In this document: piece by piece, positions 1 to 7,101 of the stretch
Layout: each line of letters opens with the position of its first letter
Position numbering within the stretch: the stretch's first letter is position 1
Position numbers and translations under genes: made by a program
Notes under the pieces: generated by a model
What the model saw: the letters and a program-made list of their open reading frames with translations, nothing else
Databases searched by the model: none
What the model was told of the DNA's origin: nothing
Source of the DNA: Flavobacteriales bacterium
GTDB lineage: Bacteria; Bacteroidota; Bacteroidia; NORP154
NCBI GenBank assembly: GCA_012965625.1
Contig: DTSC01000181.1
Span: forward strand, 1 to 11,725
Direction of reading: 5' to 3'
Length of the DNA stretch: 11,725 nucleotides

Positions 1-279
1 GAAAGCGCAAATATTCATGTACACAGAACCTCAACTTCCCAAATTGACTATCATAATAATACGGTTGACGTGCATTTTGAAGTAAGTGTTAAACATAAGG
101 AATCAAAAGAGGAAGATATTATTAGGGAAACACATAAAATGCGGTACCTGTTTATTCCGGAGTTACACCTTTTTGCTGAGCCGATGAAGGTAGTAGGTGT
201 ATACGATTGGTTATCCGAGGAACTCACCTCACCAAGATACATTACCGTTATCTGTAAAAATGATTTCGGACTCGAATAG
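1..279 (+). CDS. SAM-dependent methyltransferase, C-terminal part (5' end outside window)
   Basis: The reading frame is open from base 1 to a TAG at 277-279, giving the last 92 residues of a longer protein. The segment THKMRYLFIPELHLFAEPMK followed by a Tyr-Asp-Trp turn and a final strand (YITVICKND) resembles the C-terminal end of class I SAM-dependent methyltransferases. There, a charged strand plus the 'R.f.p.El' helix precede the last beta strands of the Rossmann fold. The SAM-binding motifs would lie upstream of the window and cannot be checked. In this cluster it would methylate a sugar or a sugar nucleotide. The last 20 bases overlap the start of the next gene in another frame, which suggests translational coupling. 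Methyltransferase is a reasonable but not certain call from this fragment, and the substrate is unknown. Confidence 0.62.
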   Translation, partial: ESANIHVHRTSTSQIDYHNNTVDVHFEVSVKHKESKEEDIIRETHKMRYLFIPELHLFAEPMKVVGVYDWLSEELTSPRYITVICKNDFGLE

Positions 280-1432
280 AACCAGGAAGGTTGTTGGTAT
301 TTTTCAACATGATGAGTTATTGCACATTCATTTCTACAATCTTGCTTATAATTTATCACAACATTATAAGGTTTACGTCTTCACCTTAAATCAAGATTTG
401 GATACCCCGAAACTTGTTGATTTGAAAAGTTTGACCAACGTTACATTTATTAATTATAGACAAAATGACCATTTGGTGTTTCAACCAAAGCGAATTCTTC
501 AAAAGTTGGGGTTGATAAAGCAATCTTTGTTTTTATCCGAGTTGACCTATTTGATCAACAAGGAGAAAATTAAGTTTGATTATTTATTTGGAATCGAAAA
601 GAAGGGTTTGGTACTTATGAATAGAGTTCATGCCCCAAACAGTACCAGAATATACTTTAGCCTCGAATTATATAACGTCCCGCCTTTTGATACACCATAC
701 GAATTTGATAAGTTGAGACGTCTTGAGGTCAAATATCATCACTTATGCGATCATACTGTAATACAGGATAAGAACAGGGCATTGTACTTAGCTGACTACA
801 ATCACGTGGATTTTGACAAAATGAATTGGATATATCTACCGGTTAGTATAAAAGGGGATGTAAATACTGGTAAATCCACCTATTTGCATAAAAGGCTACA
901 CCTGGATTTGAGTAAGAAAATTATTCTAAACTATGGTATGGTGGCTGAAAGGAGGTACTCAGTTGAGGTAGCAAGTGTTTTGAATAATCTTGATCCGCAG
1001 TATATTCCGGTGTTTCACGCAAGAGTGAATGAAGAGGTTGTTGATAAAATTCGTTTGTTTGATAACATCGTTCTATCTCAGGATTTTATTAAAGAAAGCG
1101 ACTTAAATAATCTTATTTCATCAGGGTATATAGGAATTAGTATTTACAATAATGATGACAAGAACAACAAATTCACAATTTTATCATCTGAAAAAAATGC
1201 CAGGTATTGTCAAAACGGAATTCCATTTATTTGTCTTTACAGTAGCGAGACTAACGCTATTTATCAACAACTCAAGTATTTTGAGATGGTCGGAAGTTTG
1301 GAAGAGATTCCTGAGGCTATAGCGAAAATAGATAGAAACTATTCAGGGTATCAGAAAAATGCAATTGAGGCATTCAATAAGTTTTACTCCTTTGATAATA
1401 ATTTCCCGCATTTGCTCAAAGAAATTGAGTGA
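260..1432 (+). CDS. GT-B-like glycosyltransferase, divergent
   Basis: A 390-residue protein, the usual size for a single-chain GT-B glycosyltransferase. The N-terminal half begins with a short beta strand (KVVGIFQHDE, residues 10-19) and has a typical acceptor-domain rhythm, including FDYLFGIEKKG (106-115) and IYFSLELYNV (131-140). The linker region CDHTVIQDKNRALYLADY (163-180) resembles the 'D.vi.q...r...l' stretch of GT4-like enzymes. The C-terminal half has IILNYGMVAERR (221-232) and a late SSEKNARYCQNGIPFIC stretch (309-325), where GT-B enzymes bind the donor nucleotide sugar. I place the start at the ATG at 260: an upstream in-frame ATG at 197 would overlap the previous gene by 83 bases and add a stretch unlike the family. 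Donor and acceptor cannot be told. It probably acts at the cytoplasmic face of the inner membrane, extending a lipid-linked repeat unit. The overall match is weak, so the family is inferred. Confidence 0.72.
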   Translation: MISDSNRTRKVVGIFQHDELLHIHFYNLAYNLSQHYKVYVFTLNQDLDTPKLVDLKSLTNVTFINYRQNDHLVFQPKRILQKLGLIKQSLFLSELTYLINKEKIKFDYLFGIEKKGLVLMNRVHAPNSTRIYFSLELYNVPPFDTPYEFDKLRRLEVKYHHLCDHTVIQDKNRALYLADYNHVDFDKMNWIYLPVSIKGDVNTGKSTYLHKRLHLDLSKKIILNYGMVAERRYSVEVASVLNNLDPQYIPVFHARVNEEVVDKIRLFDNIVLSQDFIKESDLNNLISSGYIGISIYNNDDKNNKFTILSSEKNARYCQNGIPFICLYSSETNAIYQQLKYFEMVGSLEEIPEAIAKIDRNYSGYQKNAIEAFNKFYSFDNNFPHLLKEIE

Positions 1433-1688
1433 AAGATATTTTTAAATTGAAATAGTTTAAGCGTATAAAATAATATCACAAACCGAATATCTTACTGGCT
1501 TACGCATTTATCATTAGCTGCTCTCTAGAATAGATTCTATTATTGTAACTGTAACCCTCCCGAAAAATTTATTGATCAAGGGTATTCAGCTTGTTATTCT
1601 TCAAAGATGTACTAATGATTTGTGGCTTGTCTAAACACCAGAGAAACTCAGTCAATTGATAATAGTGGCCAATTAAGATATAGATTAT
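1433..1688 (+). other. Intergenic gap without a recognisable gene
   Basis: This 256-base AT-rich spacer has no ORF of useful length on either strand and no recognisable protein remnant. I see no clear TAnnTTTG promoter box and no hairpin followed by a T-run. A short interrupted palindrome, AGAATAGATTCT, is present but is too small to interpret. The gap is large for a co-directional polysaccharide cluster and may hold a promoter that I cannot resolve. Confidence 0.6.
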
Positions 1689-3035
1689 ATGATCAATGTT
1701 CTGTTCATAGCGATTGAATTTGCCCCCGTAAGCACAACAGGAAACTTCAGATCGTTGAAGTTCGTGAAGTATTTCAGGGACTTCGGTATCAATCCAATTG
1801 TGATAACTCTCGATGTAGATAGCGCAAGCCGTATATTTGCGTATGCCAAGGTTGATTATACGCTCTTGGAAGATTTGCCAGAAGGAACTAACATATATAG
1901 AATACCCTGTGGTGATTTGTCAAAATATTATACCAATAATATCAGGAGATTTCTCACCATATATTTTAGTACCAAGGATAAAATTGCAGAGGCATGGGAG
2001 AAAGGAGTAATGAATAATATACAAGGTATTATTGACAAGCATAAACCGGAAGCAATTCTAGCTACGCTACCTCCCTTTAGCACTGGGAGTCTTGCAGTTA
2101 ATATATCTAAAACGTTCAACTTGCCTCTAATAATTGACATGCGAGATGGATGGTCTAAGTGGTGCCTAGCTCCTTACGGATCCTGGCTACATTATTACTT
2201 CACTTACCGTGAAGAAAAAAAACTATTTAAGCGAGCTGATGTCATTACTACAGTTACTGACCAATTAGCGGATATTTTTAGGGATTCTCATAATGAAATT
2301 AATTCTGACAAGTTCAAAGTGGTCACCAATGGATATGATGAAAATCTGTCTTTTGAGGATAAAATTGAGGTCCAAGCATATCAGGAAAATAAAGAATATG
2401 TAATCGGATACACTGGTGCATTTTATTATTATCCCAAAGGAAGAAGAGACATGATGTTACCATGGTGGAAAAAGAGATTTCATCGAATATTTCAGTATTC
2501 TCCGGTCAAAGAAGATTGGTTATATAGAAGTCCGTATTATTTCTTCAAAGCTGTCCGTATGGTCCTAGACAACAATCCACGTATAAATATCAAGATTAAA
2601 TTTATCGGCGAAAAGCCTGATTGGTTGGAGCCCATGGCGGCTGAATTCAGTCTACTCGAGAATTGTCAGTTTGGTGGTGTAATGCCTCGTAATCAAATGT
2701 TGAAAGTTCAGAGAAGTTTTGACGCTTTTTTGTGCACATCCGTAAAGGTGATCGGTAACTATGATTATGTTTTGGCATCCAAAACTTTTGATTATTTACT
2801 TTTGCATAAACCGTTGATAGGGTTTGTTACAGAGGGGGCACAAAGAGAATTTATTCAAGATTCGGGCATTGGGTTCATCTGTGATCCAGATAATATATCC
2901 GAGTCCGCACAAATATTGGAAAAGATTATTCTAGGCAATTACACAATGACGCCCAATATTGAATTTCTATCAAAATTTAGCAGGCTAAAGACTGCTGAGA
3001 AATTAGCCGGTTTATTAAAATCTGTTGTAAGATAA
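1689..3035 (+). CDS. Glycosyltransferase family 4-type protein
   Basis: A 448-residue GT-B enzyme expected to transfer a sugar from a nucleotide donor to the growing lipid-linked glycan in the cytoplasm. The N-terminus NVLFIAIEFAP..TTGNFRSLKF (residues 3-25) is the classic GT4 opening with a Gly-rich loop. LPLIIDMRDGWSKW (145-158) and KRADVITTVTDQLADIF (181-197) match the acceptor-domain landmarks where the chain reaches the interdomain linker, followed by VVTNGYDE (211-218). The donor domain opens with VIGYTGAFYYYP (238-249). It carries ASKTFDYLLLHKPLIGF (363-379), the counterpart of the E-x7-E nucleotide-sugar region, with an Asp at the second acidic position (DY, 368-369). Between residues 250 and 282 there is a basic, aromatic insert (RRDMMLPWWKKRFHRIF and on) absent from textbook GT4 enzymes, possibly a membrane-contact helix. 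The ATG at 1689 is the natural start, directly ahead of the first beta strand. No Shine-Dalgarno is visible. The sugar specificity is unknown. Confidence 0.88.
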   Translation: MINVLFIAIEFAPVSTTGNFRSLKFVKYFRDFGINPIVITLDVDSASRIFAYAKVDYTLLEDLPEGTNIYRIPCGDLSKYYTNNIRRFLTIYFSTKDKIAEAWEKGVMNNIQGIIDKHKPEAILATLPPFSTGSLAVNISKTFNLPLIIDMRDGWSKWCLAPYGSWLHYYFTYREEKKLFKRADVITTVTDQLADIFRDSHNEINSDKFKVVTNGYDENLSFEDKIEVQAYQENKEYVIGYTGAFYYYPKGRRDMMLPWWKKRFHRIFQYSPVKEDWLYRSPYYFFKAVRMVLDNNPRINIKIKFIGEKPDWLEPMAAEFSLLENCQFGGVMPRNQMLKVQRSFDAFLCTSVKVIGNYDYVLASKTFDYLLLHKPLIGFVTEGAQREFIQDSGIGFICDPDNISESAQILEKIILGNYTMTPNIEFLSKFSRLKTAEKLAGLLKSVVR

Positions 3036-3175
3036 GCTCATCATACTGGGTAAAATAAAGCGATTAAAGAACCTTAATTCAAGGTGTTAAAATATCTCGC
3101 ACATTGAGGGAAACCATGAACTTATAATCATGTCTGCCCAGGCCTCAAATTATTATATTTTTCTAATTTACCTCT

Positions 3176-3183
3176 TATATTTG
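3176..3183 (+). promoter_or_regulatory. Candidate Bacteroidota-type -7 promoter element
   Basis: TATATTTG fits the TAnnTTTG consensus of the Bacteroidota primary sigma factor and is followed by CACC, a common downstream context. It would start transcription near 3190, leaving a leader of about 22 bases before the ATG at 3213. The region about 20 bases upstream is AT-rich with a T-run at 3158-3162 but has no clean TTTG box, so only half of the promoter matches. It would drive the two methyltransferase genes and perhaps those after them. It is the only good match I found in the intergenic gaps. Confidence 0.5.
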
Positions 3184-3212
3184 CACCCCAATATCGCCCA
3201 AAAGGGTAAGAG

Positions 3213-3869
3213 ATGCTTAAATTAAATTTAGGTTGCGGACAGATACGTCCAGATGGATGGATCAATACAGACTCATCTTTAAATAGCCTTATTCAGCAAT
3301 TTCTCGTTGGGCGCTTGATCGCAAAACTTATGGGGTCTACCTCCTATCAATCGAGCAATGCGAAATACATGAGCCTCAATAGGAGGTGGAAATTCAAAGG
3401 TGAATCGGTTGATATCGTTTATGCATCACACCTCTTTGAACATCTATCCATAAAAAGCACCAAATTATTTTTGAACGAGGCATATAGAACACTCAAGTCT
3501 GGTGGTATTATTAGGCTTGTAATACCTGATTTGCTCTCGAATGCCAGCGAGTATGTTATGGAAAATGAAAAGGGAAACAAAGAGGCCGCAGCGCAATTTA
3601 TGTGGGTGTTAAACCTGCATAGGGAAGGGCAATACCCAAAAGGTAATTTAATGCATGATTTGATTGGATGGATGCAGGGATGGCCCCATCAGCATAAGTA
3701 TATGTATGATAGCTACTCGCTCACACAACTGTTCAAGGAGGCTGGGTTTGAAAAAATTGAGGAAAGTGTTTATGGTGAGAGCAGCACCATTCAAGATATA
3801 ACTAGCGTTGAGGACCCTGCTATAGGTGGCTATGGAAACTCGCTATATATGGAGGCAATTAAAAAATAG
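3213..3869 (+). CDS. Class I SAM-dependent methyltransferase
   Basis: A 218-residue protein with the layout of small methyltransferases from polysaccharide clusters. Motif I, KLNLGCGQ, lies at residues 3-10, immediately at the N-terminus, followed by the acidic end of strand 2 (GWINTD, 15-20). VDIVYASHLFEHLS (66-79) is the post-motif strand 4 segment with the usual 'H.lEH' signature, here Phe-Glu-His. LKSGGIIRLVIPDL (94-107) is the strand 5 region. The C-terminus (SLYMEAIKK, 210-218) is the usual last strand. It would transfer a methyl group from S-adenosylmethionine to a sugar in the polysaccharide or its precursor; this target is inferred from the neighbours. Many clusters carry relatives of this type beside glycosyltransferases. 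The start is fixed by motif I lying only three residues in. The purine-rich AAAGGGTAAGAG just upstream may help ribosome binding. The stop lies five bases before the FkbM gene, so the two are surely co-transcribed. Confidence 0.88.
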   Translation: MLKLNLGCGQIRPDGWINTDSSLNSLIQQFLVGRLIAKLMGSTSYQSSNAKYMSLNRRWKFKGESVDIVYASHLFEHLSIKSTKLFLNEAYRTLKSGGIIRLVIPDLLSNASEYVMENEKGNKEAAAQFMWVLNLHREGQYPKGNLMHDLIGWMQGWPHQHKYMYDSYSLTQLFKEAGFEKIEESVYGESSTIQDITSVEDPAIGGYGNSLYMEAIKK

Positions 3870-3874
3870 AACCA

Positions 3875-4681
3875 ATGTCAATCAAAGAGAGTATTTTGAG
3901 GATAGTTTTTCCCATTGGGAGCAATGGAAGCATCCGTCTGGGTCCGATGAAAGGCATGCAGTATTTAATCAATCACAATTCGCGGTGGGCGCCGATTTTT
4001 GGACGGTGGGAGCCGGAGCTGCAATCTGTTTTTTGTGAAGTTATAAAGGAAGGTGACGTGGTATATGATCTTGGAACAAACTTTGGTTTGCATACAATGT
4101 TGTTTTCAAGGCTTGTGGGAGAATCAGGCAAAGTATATTCGTTTGAACCTTTGGTAAAAAATATTAAGCTGATTAATAACAACTTACAACTCAACAACAT
4201 CCAGAATGTAACGCCTGTTAACTGTGCTGTAACAAATTATAAAGGATCCACAAAATTTAACTTAGGAGTCCACGATGGTCAGGGTAGCATGCAGGGCATT
4301 GGGAGTGAGTCTGGAGAAACAATTGAGGTAGAAACTACCACGTTAGATGATTTTATTGGAACGGGAAATTCAATGCCTGACGTGATAAAAATTGATATTG
4401 AAGGAGAAGAATCCAACGCACTTATAGGCTTTAAGGAGAGTATTGGTAAATGCAAGCCCACAATTATTGTTGAATTACATACACCAGAGCAGGATAAAAG
4501 AGTAGGAGAGTTTTTTATTGAACATGGTTACTTGGCGTATAGAATAATTAAGACAAATTATGACTCCAATTCACCGATAAAGTATTTGAGCAGAATTGAA
4601 GACTTGAGCTCACCCTGGCCCACTGAAAATGGAATTTGGGGTACAGTTGTGGGCGTTCATGCTGATAACTCTCTGTTTTAA
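3875..4681 (+). CDS. FkbM family methyltransferase
   Basis: A 268-residue enzyme of the FkbM family (Methyltransf_21). These enzymes are SAM-dependent O-methyltransferases first known from macrolide synthesis and common in bacterial glycan clusters. Motif I is VVYDLGTNFGLHTMLFSRL (residues 62-80), with Gly-Asn-type spacing. VYSFEPLVKNIKLINNN (87-103) carries the conserved Glu-Pro at the end of strand 2. VIKIDIEGEESNALIGF (170-186) is the family's hallmark KxDxEGxE motif, followed by IIVELH (197-202). The family hydroxyl-methylates sugars or polyketides, so the likely role is O-methylation of a residue in the repeat unit. It begins five bases after the preceding methyltransferase, which argues for one transcript and possibly a shared substrate. 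The start is at 3875. A GGAGG at 3851-3855 is too far upstream to act as its ribosome binding site. The sequence is complete with all key residues present. Confidence 0.92.
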   Translation: MSIKESILRIVFPIGSNGSIRLGPMKGMQYLINHNSRWAPIFGRWEPELQSVFCEVIKEGDVVYDLGTNFGLHTMLFSRLVGESGKVYSFEPLVKNIKLINNNLQLNNIQNVTPVNCAVTNYKGSTKFNLGVHDGQGSMQGIGSESGETIEVETTTLDDFIGTGNSMPDVIKIDIEGEESNALIGFKESIGKCKPTIIVELHTPEQDKRVGEFFIEHGYLAYRIIKTNYDSNSPIKYLSRIEDLSSPWPTENGIWGTVVGVHADNSLF

Positions 4682-4683
4682 GC

Positions 4684-4745
4684 TGCATGAAACCAACATG
4701 CAATAATCATCATCCTGTGAGTCAAAGATATTTGGCATGTTGGTT
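4684..4745 (+). repeat. Inverted repeat with alternative hairpins ahead of the GT2 gene
   Basis: AACCAACATGC (4691-4701) is repeated exactly in inverted orientation as GCATGTTGGTT (4735-4745), with a 33-base loop. The left arm can instead pair with TGCATG at 4684-4689 through its CATGCA (4697-4702), forming a 6-bp stem with a 7-base loop. The two structures exclude each other. No T-run follows the right arm, so this is not a standard intrinsic terminator. A weak -7-like GATATTTG (4727-4734) sits between the arms. The function is unknown; an RNA switch, an operator for a dimeric regulator, or chance are all possible. Confidence 0.5.
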
Positions 4746-4822
4746 CCACTTATTCAGCCTGCCTTGGCCGCATCTCTTTTGGAAACCACAGTTTTGATCA
4801 GCAATATTGCAATTATACCCAG

Positions 4823-5872
4823 ATGAAATTTTCCATTTGCTATTTACAATACAACCGCATCGATCTGCTGCTGAAAAGTTTGGATAATATCCAGAAGCAG
4901 ACATACGATAATATTGAGGTAGTGGTAAGTGATGATTGTTCTGAGGACGATACGGTAGAAAAGATAAAAGAACTGCAAAAATCCTATAAGTTCCCATTGA
5001 TATTTAGCCGTAATGAGAAGAACATGGGCTACGATTACAATTATAGAAAGTGTCTTGAACTGGGAAGCGGGGAATATTGTTTAGCGTTGGGCAACGACGA
5101 CACTATTTATGAACCTGACTGCATAGCGTATTTGGTTGATTTTTTGAAACAACAAGATTACCCCGAAATAGGTTACTGCAATTTTGTAGAAGAAAACAAT
5201 CCAGGGGTTGTAGTAAAAAGAGCAAAGGCAACAAAAGTACTCGGAACCGGAGTTGGTGTCGCCCTAAACTACTATAATGCATTTAGCTTTGTTGGAGGGT
5301 TGATTTATAAGAAAGAGACCTTTGATAAGTACAATACCGATAAACACGATGGTACTGTTTACTCTCAAATGTATTTGGGGGTATTGATGGTTACCTCCGG
5401 ATGCAGGCTGTTTTCAATTGAGAGGCCTTTGGTATTGAAAGACATACATTTTGATGATGGCTCATTTAGATGGTCTTTTTATAGGGATGGTTTGCCCAAA
5501 AAATGGAAAGAGTACAAGGAAATGCAGGGTGGTTTACCTTCCGTAGCCAAAGTATTGATTAATGCTGTTGAAGATGGAACAGGGTCGAATAAAAGTTCCA
5601 TTGCATTTAGAATTCTCAAAAGGATATATTCGGTGACCTTTCCGTTTTGGATTATCCAGTACAAAAAATACGGCAGTATAGCAGCGGCGGTTGGACTCAT
5701 ATCGGGCTTGTACCCCCCTAAACTGGAATCATATCTGAAAATAAACTCGATCCAAAAAATCAGATTGAATATGATTTACTTTTTCGTTTCAATTGCGGGG
5801 TTGGCATTCCCGTCTTTTTTGTTTGAAAAGGTGAAAAACCGGCTTTATATGTGGGTTAGGCGTAAAATATAG
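4823..5872 (+). CDS. Glycosyltransferase family 2 protein
   Basis: A 349-residue GT-A-fold enzyme with the family 2 signature. FSICYLQYNR (residues 3-12) is the first strand, followed by LLLKSLDNIQKQTYDNIEVVVSDD (15-38), which ends in the Asp pair that contacts the nucleotide. EYCLALGNDD (84-93) supplies the DxD-like metal site (Asp92, Asp93). The later region up to about residue 215 fits the acceptor-side part of GT2 proteins. The C-terminal third has hydrophobic stretches (270-297 and 316-334) around basic residues, suggesting that the protein sits on the inner membrane, as expected for an enzyme using a lipid-linked acceptor. The reaction would be addition of one sugar to the repeat unit with inversion; donor and linkage cannot be read from the sequence. 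The ATG at 4823 directly precedes the first strand. No Shine-Dalgarno is seen. The gap before it holds the inverted repeat at 4684-4745. Confidence 0.92.
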   Translation: MKFSICYLQYNRIDLLLKSLDNIQKQTYDNIEVVVSDDCSEDDTVEKIKELQKSYKFPLIFSRNEKNMGYDYNYRKCLELGSGEYCLALGNDDTIYEPDCIAYLVDFLKQQDYPEIGYCNFVEENNPGVVVKRAKATKVLGTGVGVALNYYNAFSFVGGLIYKKETFDKYNTDKHDGTVYSQMYLGVLMVTSGCRLFSIERPLVLKDIHFDDGSFRWSFYRDGLPKKWKEYKEMQGGLPSVAKVLINAVEDGTGSNKSSIAFRILKRIYSVTFPFWIIQYKKYGSIAAAVGLISGLYPPKLESYLKINSIQKIRLNMIYFFVSIAGLAFPSFLFEKVKNRLYMWVRRKI

Positions 5873-5919
5873 AACGGGAGTAACTATTAGATAAAATTTG
5901 GATTAGGGAATAGCAGATT

Positions 5920-6972
5920 ATGAGAAAGGAGATCACTTTTATTGTAGATAGGGATTCAAAGGAGTATACGGGATTGGCGTATTCATATATCAGGGCTTAT
6001 GAAAAACTAGGTTATAAATGCGATTTAGTTGCCTTTAATGTAGATAAGTACCTGTATAGAGTATTGAACTTAATACCGGTGTTGAGAGACCAATATATGG
6101 CAAGTCAACAGCGTGAGCTTTTGCGAAAAATCAAAAAAACACGTTCAAAGGTTGTCTATGTAATCAAGGGATATTTCTTAATGCCGCGAACAATTGATGA
6201 GATAAAAGAACAAGGAAAGCATGTGATGTGTTTTTATCCTGATGACCCTTTCAGCACAAGTTTTGGTTCATCAAATGCATATGTACGGTCATCCATCAAT
6301 CATTTCAGTACATATCTTATCTGGCATAAGGAATTGATTAAATCCATTAAGGATACGGGATGTGAAAATGTCTTTTACATACCCTTTGCCGTAGACCCGG
6401 ATATTATTACTCCTCCTGCCAACTTCCCTGATAATGCGCCTGAAGATGACTATTATGATGTTTCCTTCATTGGTAACTCCGACAGGGAGAGGATTGATGT
6501 AATCAAAAGAATATCTGAACAGTTAAATGGTTGGAAAGGCAAGAAAGTGGTATTTGGAAATGGATGGAAAGGCATAGAAGGATTTGATTGTATGCCTTCA
6601 ATAGGTGGAGTAAATTATTTGCAAACAATGCATCGGTCTAAGGTTAACCTCAATATCTTGCGTGACCAAAATAAGAATTCACACAACATGAGAACTTTTG
6701 AAATTCCCGGTGCAGGTGGTTTTATGTTACATGAATATAGTGAAGAGGCAGCAGGGTTTTTCAAGGAAGGTAAAGAGGCTGAATTCTTCCGTGATGTTGA
6801 AGAGTGTTCGGATAAGATCAGGTTCTATCTGAAAAACGATGAATTAAGAAGTAAAATTGCCCGGGCGGGATATGAGAAGATCTTCTCATCAGGATATACT
6901 TATTCAGAGCTGGTAAAAGATATTGAAGAAAAGATTTCATTGCAGCCTAACAGCACACCTAGCAAGATTTAG
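5920..6972 (+). CDS. CgeB-like glycosyltransferase (GT-B fold)
   Basis: A 350-residue protein of the CgeB / Glyco_trans_1_2 type. The N-terminal half has a Rossmann-like start (ITFIVDRD, residues 5-12) and a VVYVIKGYFL segment (78-87). It also has HVMCFYPDDPF (101-111), where this family has a conserved acidic-Pro stretch, and VFYIPFAVDP (151-160) before the interdomain linker. The C-terminal half shows YYDVSFIGNSDRERIDVI (178-195) and the strongest hallmark, KVNLNILRDQNKNSHNMRTFEIPG (241-264), followed by AGGFML (265-270) and an EEAAGFF helix. The Thr-Phe-Glu within this stretch takes the place of the donor-binding Glu of GT4 enzymes. The closing 'i.fyL.nd..r..ia.agye.i' pattern (299-321) is also standard. 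It would add a sugar to the repeat unit in the cytoplasm; the specificity is unknown. CgeB itself is a Bacillus spore protein, so only the fold family is shared. The gene starts 47 bases after the GT2 gene. Confidence 0.88.
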   Translation: MRKEITFIVDRDSKEYTGLAYSYIRAYEKLGYKCDLVAFNVDKYLYRVLNLIPVLRDQYMASQQRELLRKIKKTRSKVVYVIKGYFLMPRTIDEIKEQGKHVMCFYPDDPFSTSFGSSNAYVRSSINHFSTYLIWHKELIKSIKDTGCENVFYIPFAVDPDIITPPANFPDNAPEDDYYDVSFIGNSDRERIDVIKRISEQLNGWKGKKVVFGNGWKGIEGFDCMPSIGGVNYLQTMHRSKVNLNILRDQNKNSHNMRTFEIPGAGGFMLHEYSEEAAGFFKEGKEAEFFRDVEECSDKIRFYLKNDELRSKIARAGYEKIFSSGYTYSELVKDIEEKISLQPNSTPSKI

Positions 6973-7101
6973 CATCTAAGTTTTTATTTATTTCTCTACA
7001 ACAACACCAGAAGAATGGCTTTTCATGTTGTACCTGTCTGTGGAATCAGCAGAATATCACCATGAAGCGAATGATTCACATCAAATACTAGTGGCAATCC
7101 A

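Noticed and set aside
3071..3085. Small hairpin ACCTT-AATTC-AAGGT after the GT4 gene, considered as a terminator.
   Set aside because: The stem has only five pairs, two of them G-C, and no T-run follows, so it does not meet the usual terminator form.
3851..3855. GGAGG upstream of the FkbM gene, considered as a Shine-Dalgarno site.
   Set aside because: It is about 20 bases from the ATG, well beyond useful spacing, and lies within the codons of the preceding gene.
5895..5903. TAAAATTTG ahead of the CgeB-like gene as a -7 promoter box.
   Set aside because: The spacing between TA and TTTG is three bases instead of two, and no upstream element is visible.
6960..6990. T-rich stretch just after the CgeB-like gene, considered as a terminator.
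   Set aside because: Only a four-pair stem (AGAT / ATCT) precedes the T-rich tract. It is too weak to call.
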